From NCBI GenBank assembly GCA_016718405.1, contig JADKDJ010000025.1:1-34894 (forward strand): a stretch of DNA of 34,894 nt. Direction: 5' to 3'. The number at the start of each line of letters is the position of its first letter. The first letter of the stretch is position 1. Below are positions 15,219-23,001 of this stretch, in pieces. This stretch comes from Candidatus Rhodoferax odensensis (GTDB lineage Bacteria; Pseudomonadota; Gammaproteobacteria; Burkholderiales; Burkholderiaceae_C). Made by a program: the position numbers and the translations under genes. The notes below the pieces were generated by a model. The model was not told the origin of the DNA and did no database searches. It saw only the letters and a list, made by a program, of their open reading frames with translations.

Positions 15219-16622
15219 TCAAACATGCAAGGCATGCCCCAACGCCCGCAGCGCTGCCTCCTGCACCGCCTCACCCAGCGTCGGGTGCGCATGAATGGTG
15301 CCGCCAACATCCTCCAGCGTCGCCCCACCTCCAGCGAGTGCGAAAACGCCGTACTCAGCTCTGACACGCCCGCGCCCACTGCTTGCCAGCCCACAATCAA
15401 GTGGTTGTCCGCCGGGCCACCACGCGTACGAAACCATCAGTGGACTCGGGCGTCGCGGCGCGGCCGTTGGCGGCAAAGGGGAAGTGGGCCTGAATGCAGT
15501 CCAGGTCGGCCTTCTCGGCATCCCTTGGGTGACAAACCAGCGGTGACAACTTCCGGGGTCGGTGAAGCATACCGCTGCGATTGCGTTGGGCGCGAAGTGG
15601 CGGCGTTTGCCGGCAATGATCTCGGCCACCATTTCACCCTGGGCCATGGCGCGGTGCGCCAGCATCGGCTCACCGGTGAGGTCGCCAATCGCCCACACGT
15701 TGCGCATGGAGGTGCGGCATTGGTCGTCCACCTTTAGCGCACGGCCCTGCATGGCCAACATCAGTTGCTCCAGGCCCCAGCCGTGGGTGCGCGGCACTCG
15801 GCCGATGGCGACCAGCACCTGATCAGCGGGCAACTCGCTCTCACGCCCCGCGTTGTCGTGTACGCGCACCGCGTCACCGGCAGCATTTATACCCTGGACC
15901 TTGTAGCCCAGGTGCACCTGCACACCCAGGCGGCGCAGCGACGCCGCCACGGGTTTGACCAGTTCGTCGTCATACAGCGGCAGGATGCTGTTCTGCGCCT
16001 CGACCACGGTGACGTCTGCGCCGAGTTTGCGGTAGACGATGCCCAACTCCAGCCCGATGTAACCAGCGCCCACCACCACCAGTTTGGCGGGCACGCTGGC
16101 CGGCGACAAAGCCTGGGTGCTTGAGATGACGCGCCCACCAAATGGCATACCGGGCAGGCCCAGTTCGACCGAACCGGTGGCCAACAGCAGGTGCTCGCAC
16201 TGGATACGGGTCGGCTCCGCTTCGGGTTTGGCCAGCGTCACGTCGACGGTCTTGCCATCGACGATCCGGGCCCAGCCCTTGACCACCTTCACGCCATGCT
16301 TCTTGAGCAGCGCACTCACGCCGCCCGTCAGGCGCGCGACGATGCCGTCTTTCCAACGCACGGTCTGCGCCACGTCGATGCTGGCCGACTGCACATGGAT
16401 GCCCAGTGTGCTGTCGCCTGTAAAGTGGCGCGTCTGGTGGTAGGCGTCGGCGGCGTGGATCAGCGCCTTGGACGGTATGCAGCCAATGTTCAGGCAGGTG
16501 CCGCCCAGCGTGTCGCTTTCCACCAGGGTGGTGGCAATGCCAAGCTGCGCGGCGCGGATGGCGGCCACGTAGCCGCCGGGTCCGCCGCCGATGATGAGCA
16601 GTGTGGTGTGTTGTGCGTCCAT
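15219..16622 (-). pseudogene. lpdA: Dihydrolipoamide dehydrogenase (E3), C-terminal region scrambled by four indels
   Basis: The N-terminal 300 residues are a normal E3: the FAD-binding IIGGGPGGYVAA, redox pair C43/C48 in TCLNIGCIPSK, the NAD-binding VVVGAGYIGLELG, and the AIGDLTGEP segment. After CFTDP, a +1 indel (near 15555) and another (near 15523) shift the frame; -1 indels near 15409 and 15327 restore it. About 76 residues of the dimerisation domain are nonsense, while the final HAHPTLGE returns in frame. By chance no stop arises. E3 needs this domain for its shared active site, so the product is probably inactive unless the indels are sequence errors. It starts 3 nt after the E2 stop, as the last gene of the operon. 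Confidence 0.85.
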
Positions 16623-16625
16623 GCC

Positions 16626-17951
16626 TTACTCCACGAACAGGGTGGCTGGGGTTTCCAGATAGCCACGCATCAATTGAACAAACTCGGCGGCATGCATGCC
16701 ATCGACCACGCGGTGGTCAAACGATGAGGACAGATTCATCATCTGGCGCGCCACCACCATGCCACCGCGGATCATGGGGCGTTCGACCATGCGGTTGACG
16801 CCCACAATCGCCACCTCGGGGTGGTTGATCACCGGGGTGGTAACGATACCGCCCAAGGCCCCCAGGCTGGTGATGGTGATGGTGGAGCCACTTAGCTCCT
16901 CACGCAAAGCCTTGCCACTGCGCACCGCTTCGGCCAGGCGCGACACTTCAGCAGCGCAGGACCACAGGTCGCGCGTTTCGGCATGGCGCACTACCGGCAC
17001 CATCAACCCGGCCTCGCTTTGCGCGGCAATACCCAGATGCACTGCGCCCAGCCGATTGACCACACCGGCGTCATCATCAAAACGCGCGTTGATCTGCGGG
17101 AACTGCCGCACCGCCAGCACCAAGGCGCGCATGATGAAGGGCAGCACGGTGAGGCGGCCGCGCTCCTTGCCGTATTTGGCGTTGAGCTTGGTGCGCAAGG
17201 CGTCTAGCTCGGTCACGTCGATTTCTTCGACATAGGCAAAGTGCGGAATGCGACGCTTGGCGTCCTGCATCTTCTGTGCGATTTTGCGGCGCAAGCCAAT
17301 CACCGGCACGACCTGCTCGTCGCTGCGCTGCGCGTAGCGTTGATCGGCCCCACCGGCTGCGCCAGCGCCCTGCGTGGCGCGTGCCGCGTAGGCCTCCAGG
17401 TCAGCTTGCACAATGCGCCCGGCCGGACCGCTGCCCGGTACAAACTGCAGCTCAATGCCCATCTCCCAGGCCTGTCGGCGCACGGATGGCGAGGCAATCG
17501 GCTTGTCCCCGGGCTGACGAATGTGCGCGACCACTGAACCGTTGGCGCCCTCACTCCGGGCCGGCGCGGAGCTGGCATGCGGCGCCTTGACCGGCACGGC
17601 AGCGGGTGCCGCGGCCGGCGCGACGGGCTTGGCCGGCTCGGGCGCAGGCGCTGCCGTCGTAATGGCCGCTGGTGCGGCCGCAGCCGCGCCTGGCTTGAGA
17701 TTGCCCGCACCTTCAACTTCGATGCGAATCACTTCTGAGCCCACGGCCATCACCTGACCTACCTCGCCACCGAGCGCCAGCACCTTGCCCGCCACCGAGG
17801 ACGGGATCTCGACCGTGGCCTTGTCGGTCATCACGTCAGCCAGGATCTGGTCCTCGGCCACCATGTCGCCCACTTTCACATGCCAGGCCACCAACTCGAC
17901 TTCAGCAATGCCTTCGCCGATGTCCGGCATTTTTATAACGTGAATACCCAT
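16626..17951 (-). CDS. bkdB: Branched-chain 2-oxoacid dehydrogenase E2 (dihydrolipoyl acyltransferase)
   Basis: A 441-residue protein. I choose the second ATG of an ATGATG pair because GGAGG then lies 4 nt upstream; the first overlaps the E1beta stop. Residues 1-80 are the lipoyl domain with the lipoylated lysine in MTDKATVEIPS. An Ala/Pro-rich linker (about 90-145) follows. A peripheral E3/E1-binding domain (IASPSVRRQAWEMG onward) lies near 165-200. The acyltransferase core ends in SSSFDHRVVDGMHAAEF with the catalytic HRVVDG. It transfers branched acyl groups to CoA in the multienzyme complex, and its gene is coupled to E1beta. E2 of pyruvate dehydrogenase is an alternative, but the MPDIGEGIAEVELVAW start and the alpha/beta E1 favour the branched-chain type. 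Confidence 0.88.
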   Translation of the reverse strand: MGIHVIKMPDIGEGIAEVELVAWHVKVGDMVAEDQILADVMTDKATVEIPSSVAGKVLALGGEVGQVMAVGSEVIRIEVEGAGNLKPGAAAAAPAAITTAAPAPEPAKPVAPAAAPAAVPVKAPHASSAPARSEGANGSVVAHIRQPGDKPIASPSVRRQAWEMGIELQFVPGSGPAGRIVQADLEAYAARATQGAGAAGGADQRYAQRSDEQVVPVIGLRRKIAQKMQDAKRRIPHFAYVEEIDVTELDALRTKLNAKYGKERGRLTVLPFIMRALVLAVRQFPQINARFDDDAGVVNRLGAVHLGIAAQSEAGLMVPVVRHAETRDLWSCAAEVSRLAEAVRSGKALREELSGSTITITSLGALGGIVTTPVINHPEVAIVGVNRMVERPMIRGGMVVARQMMNLSSSFDHRVVDGMHAAEFVQLMRGYLETPATLFVE

Positions 17952-19060
17952 CATGCCTCCATCACGCGCTTGAACGCTTCTGCGACCCGTTTCGGGCCAG
18001 GAAAATACGCCCACTCCTGGGCATGCGGATAGGGGGTATCCCAACCCGCCACGCGCTCAATCGGAGCTTCCAGGTGGTAGAAGCAGTTCTCCTGAATCAG
18101 CGACAGCAACTCCGCACCAAAACCACTGGTGCGGGTGGCTTCGTGCACCACCACGCAGCGGCCGGTCTTTTTGACCGAAGCGACGATGGTTTCCAAGTCC
18201 AGCGGCCAGATCGAACGCAGGTCGATCACCTCGGCGTCAATACCGCTCTCATTGGCCGCGGCCTCCGACACGTACACCATGGTGCCGTAGGTAATCACGG
18301 TCAGCTCCTTGCCGGGCCGAAAAATCGCCGCTTTGTCCAGCGGCACCGTGTAGTAGCCCTCGGGCACATCGCCCATCGGGTGTTTGGACCAGGGCACCAC
18401 CGGCTTGTCGTGGTGGCCATCAAATGGGCCGTTGTACAAGCGCTTGGGCTCCAGGAAGATGACCGGATCGTCGTTCTCGATCGAGGCTATCAGCAGGCCC
18501 TTGGCGTCGTACGGGTTGGACGGCATCACGGTGCGCAAGCCGCAGACCTGGGTGAACATGGCCTCCGGGCTCTGGCTGTGTGTTTGGCCGCCGTAGATGC
18601 CGCCGCCGCAGGGCATGCGAATCGTCATGGGGCACGTGAAGTCACCGGCCGAGCGGTAGCGCAGGCGCGCCGCCTCAGACACGATCTGGTCCGTGGCCGG
18701 GTAGACGTAATCCGCGAACTGGATCTCGATCACCGGCCTCAATCCATAGGCACCCATACCCACAGCCGTTCCGACAATGCCACCCTCGGAAATGGGGGCG
18801 TCGAACACGCGCGAGGTGCCGTACTTTTTCTGCAGTCCTTCGGTGCAGCGAAAAACGCCGCCAAAGTAGCCAACGTCCTGGCCATAAACGACCACGTTGT
18901 CGTCGCGTTCCAGCATCACATCCATCGCGCTGCGCAGCGCCTGGATCATCGTCATGGGGGATGTGGCCCCCACGCTTGTCGCTTCGCGTACTGCGCTGCC
19001 CCCCGAGGGGGTGTTCACTTGCTTGAGGCGGCTCTGCGCTGCGTTCATGTTTGTTTTCAT
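17951..19060 (-). CDS. bkdA2: Branched-chain 2-oxoacid dehydrogenase E1 beta subunit
   Basis: A 369-residue transketolase-like beta subunit. Family sequence begins at residue 36-40 (MTMIQALRSAMDVML) and includes VYGQDVGYFGGVFR, FDAPISEGGIVGTAVGMGAYGLRP and MRMPCGGGIYGGQTHSQSPEA-type segments, ending with VHEATRTSGFGAELL and ERVAGWDTPYPHA. The first 35 residues are not family sequence: they are encoded by an extragenic-type repeat lying in frame. The annotated ATG overlaps the E1alpha stop (ATGA) with GGAG upstream, so translation into the extension is expected; the ATG at 18955 has no ribosome site. With E1alpha it decarboxylates branched-chain 2-oxoacids and loads E2. Confidence 0.9.
   Translation of the reverse strand: MKTNMNAAQSRLKQVNTPSGGSAVREATSVGATSPMTMIQALRSAMDVMLERDDNVVVYGQDVGYFGGVFRCTEGLQKKYGTSRVFDAPISEGGIVGTAVGMGAYGLRPVIEIQFADYVYPATDQIVSEAARLRYRSAGDFTCPMTIRMPCGGGIYGGQTHSQSPEAMFTQVCGLRTVMPSNPYDAKGLLIASIENDDPVIFLEPKRLYNGPFDGHHDKPVVPWSKHPMGDVPEGYYTVPLDKAAIFRPGKELTVITYGTMVYVSEAAANESGIDAEVIDLRSIWPLDLETIVASVKKTGRCVVVHEATRTSGFGAELLSLIQENCFYHLEAPIERVAGWDTPYPHAQEWAYFPGPKRVAEAFKRVMEA
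18974..19043. repeat. C-run/G-run extragenic repeat lying inside a coding frame
   Basis: The segment contains CTGCCCCCCGAGGGGG, a stem with 5-6 bp arms, followed by TGTTCACTTGCTTGAGGCGG. I recognise this as a dispersed element usually found between genes in Comamonadaceae. Here it is read in frame as residues 6-29 of the E1beta subunit. A related copy lies at 32050-32115. Confidence 0.6.
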
Positions 19061-20292
19061 ATTCCCAACTCCTGGCGTTGGCGACGCAGGTGCTCGGGCA
19101 TGTCCTTGTAGACACCCTCAAACATCTCTGCCGGGCTGCGCATGTGACCGTCCGCCATGGAGCCGTATTTCTCGGCTTCCTTCTGTGCGGCGGCCACGTC
19201 GGCTTCCAGCTCTTTCTGCGCCGCTTCGTGTTCGGCGTCCGACCAGACGCCTAGGCCGATCAGGTGCTGCTTGAGCCGGGCGATCGGGTCACCCAGCGGG
19301 AAACGCGCCGCATCGTTGGCCGGGCGGTACTTGGTGGGATCGTCGGAGGTCGAGTGCGGGCCAGCCCGGTAGGTCACCCACTCGATCAGGGTCGGCCCCA
19401 GGTTGCTGCGCGCCCGCTCCAGCGCCCACTGTGAGGCCGCGTAGACGGCCAAAAAGTCGTTGCCATCCACCCGCAGCGAGGCGATACCACTGCCCACACC
19501 GCGTGCGGCAAAGGTAGTGCCTTCACCGCCGGCAATGGCCTGAAAGGTCGAAATCGCCCACTGGTTGTTGACCACATTGAGAATTACCGGTGCCCGGTAC
19601 ACGTGGGCAAAGGTGACGCCGGTATGGAAGTCGGCCTCGGCCGTGGCGCCGTCACCAATCCAGCTCGACGCCACCTTGGTGTCACCCTTGATGGCCGAGG
19701 CCATGCCCCAACCCACCGCCTGAATCACCTGGGTGGCCAGGTTGCCCGATATCGAGAAGAAGCCCTGGCGCTTGGAGGAGTACATCACGGGTAGCTGGCG
19801 CCCCTTCATCGGGTCGCGCTCATTGCTGTAAAGCTGGCAGATCATCTCCACCATGTCGTTGTCTTCACGCGCCAATAGCAGGCCCTGCTGTCGGTAGGTC
19901 GGGAAACACATGTCCCCGTCGCTCAAGGCCAGGGCGTGGGCGCACGCAATCGCCTCTTCCCCCAAACACTGCATATAAAACGACATCTTCTTCTGCCGCT
20001 GGGCGATCAGCATGCGGGCATCGAAGGCGCGGGTTCGGAGCATGGCGCGCAAACCACGTATCTTCAGCGCCACGTCCATCTGCGGCACCCATGGCCCGAC
20101 GGCTTGGCCCTCGGGGTCGAGCACGCGGATCAGCGTGAAGGCCAGGTCACTGGTCTGTGCAGGCTGCGCGTCCACCGGCGGGCGGCGCACGTCACCGGCT
20201 TTGGATAAAGGGAGGTAGGAAAAGTCTGTGTCATGACCAGGTCGCCCAGTGGGCTCCGGCACATGCAGACGCAGGGGTTCGCGCTGTGGCAT
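19057..20292 (-). CDS. bkdA1: Branched-chain 2-oxoacid dehydrogenase E1 alpha subunit
   Basis: A 411-residue protein; the ATG at 20292 has AAGGAG 8 nt upstream, while the ATG two codons earlier is only 2 nt from it. Key segments are GEEAIACAHALALSDGDMCF (in pieces), PTYRQQGLLLARE, and the thiamine diphosphate motif, which runs from GDGATAEADFH to NVVNNQWAIST. The phosphorylation-loop-like region TYRAGPHSTSDDPTKYR is also present. With E1beta it forms the heterotetrameric decarboxylase that feeds E2, in leucine, isoleucine and valine breakdown. It is the first gene of the operon. Its upstream gap carries a dispersed repeat copy, and no clear promoter could be singled out. Confidence 0.92.
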   Translation of the reverse strand: MPQREPLRLHVPEPTGRPGHDTDFSYLPLSKAGDVRRPPVDAQPAQTSDLAFTLIRVLDPEGQAVGPWVPQMDVALKIRGLRAMLRTRAFDARMLIAQRQKKMSFYMQCLGEEAIACAHALALSDGDMCFPTYRQQGLLLAREDNDMVEMICQLYSNERDPMKGRQLPVMYSSKRQGFFSISGNLATQVIQAVGWGMASAIKGDTKVASSWIGDGATAEADFHTGVTFAHVYRAPVILNVVNNQWAISTFQAIAGGEGTTFAARGVGSGIASLRVDGNDFLAVYAASQWALERARSNLGPTLIEWVTYRAGPHSTSDDPTKYRPANDAARFPLGDPIARLKQHLIGLGVWSDAEHEAAQKELEADVAAAQKEAEKYGSMADGHMRSPAEMFEGVYKDMPEHLRRQRQELGI

Positions 20293-20406
20293 CGGCATTT
20301 CTCCTTGCAGGTTTGTGTCCTGCATCAGATTCTCTTGGGGACTCGGCCCAGCGCAAGGCGGATAACCCTGTGCTGGCCGGACAATGCGGCAACACGAGCG
20401 GGGTGG

Positions 20407-20450
20407 CCGCTCGAATTGCTTGCGGGGTGGATTGTACGGAGTCGGCGCGC
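20407..20450 (+). repeat. 44-bp dispersed repeat, copy 1
   Basis: It contains TGCGGGGT and GTACGGAGTCGGC and matches 22397-22440 at about 36 of 44 positions in the same orientation. In this copy GAATTGC (20413-20419) and GCAATTC (20452-20458) form an inverted pair around the core, which could fold. It lies upstream of the bkd operon. Confidence 0.65.
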
Positions 20451-20480
20451 GGCAATTCTGCGTGGCCCTGAGTCAGCGCG

Positions 20481-20678
20481 TCACGAGTTGACCAGCTGCC
20501 AGGCGATGCGCATGCCCAGCACGGCATTGCCTACCGCAAACACCACCATGACCAGCGCCAGCCATCCGGGCAGCGTATAGGTGTGGGTGATCCAGCCCAG
20601 CAACGCAGAGAGTGCATTGAGCACCAACAAGGTCCAGAACAAGGGGTTGCGGGGTTGGCACAGGCGTTTGAGCTGCAT
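20481..20678 (-). CDS. Small two-helix membrane protein
   Basis: A 65-residue protein from the ATG at 20678 (MQLKRLCQPRNPLFW), or 92 residues from an ATG at 20759 that has a weak GGAG 12 nt upstream. Two hydrophobic segments, FWTLLVLNALSALLGWI and LALVMVVFAVGNAVLGM, should both cross the membrane. I do not recognise a family. It lies head to tail with bkdA1 upstream. Confidence 0.5.
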   Translation of the reverse strand: MQLKRLCQPRNPLFWTLLVLNALSALLGWITHTYTLPGWLALVMVVFAVGNAVLGMRIAWQLVNS

Positions 20679-20836
20679 GGGGGCGCAGTGTAAACGCCAC
20701 GCCCCCGCATCGCGCGCGCAGGCTACCACCGCAAGTGAAAGCCCCGCGTTGTCCTCCATGCGATGAAGGCTCCGTTTGGCTTAGCCAGCCTGCGTATGAT
20801 TGAAACCGTGTTCACCCACCGATGCGGAGAATCACC

Positions 20837-21331
20837 ATGGACGACAATACTGAGACTGCGCCCGAGCTTCAGATTTCTGAGTGGATCAACGCGGATCAGC
20901 CCGTCACGTTAAAGGACCTCCGCGGACGCATCGTTGTCCTGCACGCGTTCCAGATGCTTTGCCCAGGCTGCGTTCAGCATGGGATTCCACAGGCGAAGAA
21001 GATTCATGGTGCGTTCGACCGGAAAGACCTCGTGGTCCTCGGTTTGCACACGGTGTTCGAACACCACTCGGTTATGGGACCCGATGCCCTGAAGGTCTTC
21101 ATGCACGAGTACCGCATCCCGTTCCCCGTGGGCGTGGACGCCGCGCACGTGGGCAGCGACATACCCCTGACCATGCAGGCCTATGGTTTGCGGGGTACGC
21201 CCAGCCTCATCGTGATCGACCGCAGCGGCTGCATCCGCCTCAACCATTTCGGACAGGTGGATGACCTATTCGTAGGTGCCGTGCTCGGACAACTGATTGC
21301 GCAGCCAGTGGGTACGATGACCGGCGTGTGA
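20837..21331 (+). CDS. Thioredoxin-fold redoxin (AhpC/TlpA-like)
   Basis: A 164-residue protein starting at ATG 20837, with GGAG 7 nt upstream; the frame opens 5 codons earlier. The thioredoxin-like fold is clear: LKDLRGRIVVLHAFQMLCPGCV carries a CxxC motif (CPGC), and YGLRGTPSLIVIDRSG holds the conserved cis-proline (TPS). No signal peptide is visible, so it should be cytoplasmic. It may be a thiol-disulfide reductase or peroxiredoxin-like protein; the CxxC favours reductase chemistry. Confidence 0.82.
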   Translation: MDDNTETAPELQISEWINADQPVTLKDLRGRIVVLHAFQMLCPGCVQHGIPQAKKIHGAFDRKDLVVLGLHTVFEHHSVMGPDALKVFMHEYRIPFPVGVDAAHVGSDIPLTMQAYGLRGTPSLIVIDRSGCIRLNHFGQVDDLFVGAVLGQLIAQPVGTMTGV

Positions 21332-21371
21332 TGCGGGGCGAAGCGTTGCCTCTGATCACCCGTGCCAACTT

Positions 21372-21830
21372 GCCCACCAGGGCACGCAGGCCTGCGTGAC
21401 GGTGACGCACATCGACGGCCTGGTGCTGGCGCGCTCAGCGTTCAACCATTCCATGAACTACCGCTCGGCCATGGTCTATGGCCAGTTTGAAAAGGTGGAA
21501 GACAAGGCCCCGGCCCTGGACGCCCTCATGCGCCACCTGCTGCCCGGCCGCGAGCAGCACGCCCGCCCCGGCAACCGCAAAGAGCTGGTCGCCACCACAG
21601 TGATGCGCATCTGCTTGGCTGAGGCGGCCTGCAAAGTGCGCAGTGGTGGCCCCAAAGACGACGACGAAGACCTGCATCTGCCGGTGTGGGCCAGTGTGCT
21701 GCCCCTGCGCAGCCAGCGCCCGGCGCCTGTGCCCGCGCCCTCGTGTAGCACGCCCGCGCCGGACTATGTGCAGCGGTGGGGTTCGGCCCAACCAAACTCA
21801 ATCCGCCGCGCGGTGTCCCGCCTGCTGTAG
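21372..21830 (+). pseudogene. 5'-truncated pyridoxamine-phosphate-oxidase-family protein
   Basis: The segment reads QACVTVTHIDGLVLARSAF, NHSMNYRSAMVYG, HLLPGR, KELVATTVMRICLAEAACK, and PKDDDEDLHLPVWASVLPL. These match the C-terminal two thirds of FMN-binding split-barrel proteins of the pyridoxamine phosphate oxidase type. The expected first 60-70 residues are missing, and the sequence between the redoxin stop (21331) and 21372 is not coding-like. The GTG at 21396 has no ribosome site. A deletion has probably fused the remnant to the redoxin gene's tail. About 290 bp after it hold no gene that I can support. Confidence 0.7.
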
Positions 21831-22123
21831 CTGTTGCCCTCCGACGGTGGCGATGCCCAGGACAGCTCAAACAGCAAGCGGTTGAGCATCGCACGCGCAA
21901 TGGGGCTCACGTGCGTCTGTACGCGCTCCTTTTGGCCGACACGGGCCAGATTTCCGGCACACTTCGGCCATGACAGCCCACCCCTGCGACACCATTGCCG
22001 ATGCGTACAGCCTGCAATCAGCGTGCACAATTCGGCCCGGCCAATCTTGATCGGTCCAGACGCTTCAAACCGTCCCAGAACCCGGCGCACGCCTTTTCTT
22101 CCACCCTTCACACCGCGCTCATC

Positions 22124-22384
22124 ATGTCAAAAGCCCTCCCCTCCTTGATCGCCCTTGTCGTGCTGGGGGTCGCAGCGGCCGCTCTCAATCCGTCGGCGGA
22201 CAAACACCGCACCCGCATCAAGGAGGCGGTGGCCGAGCGCAGCCAGATCGCCAAGGCTCTGGGGGTGGGCCACCTCGCCGCGTTCGTGTCGCAATACCAC
22301 TCGGTAGGTGTGGCCTCGTACACCACGGTCAATGACAAATTGACCTCGGTCGGCGCGTTCGGGATAGTCGTCACCACCGAGTGA
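22124..22384 (+). CDS. Small exported or membrane-anchored protein (DUF4359-like?)
   Basis: An 86-residue protein. A hydrophobic N-terminus (LPSLIALVVLGVAAAAL) is followed by NPSADKHRTRIKEAVAERSQIAKALG and a C-terminus with YHSVGVASYTTVNDKL and SVGAFGIVV. The NPS...H pattern after the membrane segment recalls DUF4359 proteins, but I am not sure. No Shine-Dalgarno sequence is evident. It stands alone between a gene remnant and a repeat. Confidence 0.6.
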   Translation: MSKALPSLIALVVLGVAAAALNPSADKHRTRIKEAVAERSQIAKALGVGHLAAFVSQYHSVGVASYTTVNDKLTSVGAFGIVVTTE

Positions 22385-22396
22385 GCCTTGCACCGG

Positions 22397-22440
22397 CCGC
22401 TCGCCTTGCCTGCGGGGTAGACGGTACGGAGTCGGCTCGC
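22397..22440 (+). repeat. 44-bp dispersed repeat, copy 2
   Basis: It matches 20407-20450 in the same orientation, including GGCCGCTCG, TGCGGGGT and GTACGGAGTCGGC. It begins 12 bp after a gene stop, in a 204-bp gap with no gene. Confidence 0.65.
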
Positions 22441-22588
22441 CAATGAAGGCGCGCGACGTCTTCTGCGTCAAGCCAGTGCCGTTGCGGGGTGAGTGCCAAG
22501 CATCCGGCTCACACCGGGCGGGCCACCAGCGCAAAACCGCATTTGCGCTTAGCATCGGCGCCATTCATCGTCGATCTGAAAGGCCCTC

Positions 22589-22972
22589 ATGAATGCGCCC
22601 AACCTTGCGGTGGTGGAGATTAAGCCGTTCGTGCCCGCGCGCGACTTCTCCCACTCGATCGACTTCTATGAAGCGCTAGGCTTCACCTGCGCCTCGGTCT
22701 TCGATGGCATTGCTTATCTGCGCTGTGGGGCGTCGAGCTTTCTGCTGCAAGACTTCTATGTTGCCGAGCTCGCCGCCAATTTCCAAATGCACCTGTTGGT
22801 CGAGGATGTCGATGCCTGGCATGGCAAGGCGCAGACGGTTGCCGCGCAGTTCAAGGTAGCCATCGGCGAACCGGCAGATCAGCCATGGGCAATGCGCGAC
22901 TTCACGCTATTTGATCCCAGCGGTGTGCTGTGGCGCGTGGCGCAAAACATCACCCGAGCACCACTCGAGTGA
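22589..22972 (+). CDS. VOC-superfamily (glyoxalase/bleomycin-resistance-like) protein
   Basis: A 127-residue protein with the paired beta-alpha-beta-beta-beta layout of the vicinal oxygen chelate fold: EIKPFVPARDFSHSIDFYEALGF at the start, AYLRCGASSFLLQDF, MHLLVEDVDAWH, and FTLFDPSGVLWRVAQ at the end. The last motif carries the usual DPSGVLW. Metal ligands and substrate cannot be deduced. AAAGG lies about 8 nt before the ATG. Confidence 0.85.
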   Translation: MNAPNLAVVEIKPFVPARDFSHSIDFYEALGFTCASVFDGIAYLRCGASSFLLQDFYVAELAANFQMHLLVEDVDAWHGKAQTVAAQFKVAIGEPADQPWAMRDFTLFDPSGVLWRVAQNITRAPLE

Positions 22973-23001
22973 GCGGGTGGCCATAAGCGAATCGCCGCCC
23001 G

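Larger units (their letters stand above)
12396..15941. repeat. 723-bp direct repeats of the E3 3' end flanking the RloA/RloB insert
   Basis: 12396-13118 and 15219-15941 are direct copies, each 723 bp. The match begins exactly at the E3 stop codon and ends at the same base (CGGCGCAGCGA). Differences are point changes and four single-base indels (two plus, two minus), mostly in the stop-proximal 350 bp. The repeat unit is 2,823 bp. Recombination between the copies would remove the insert and rebuild a single E3 gene. Confidence 0.92.

Noticed and set aside
21764..22111. 115-codon minus-strand frame after the flavoprotein remnant
   Set aside because: No family-like motif, no ribosome site, overlaps the remnant; looks like a GC-rich chance frame.
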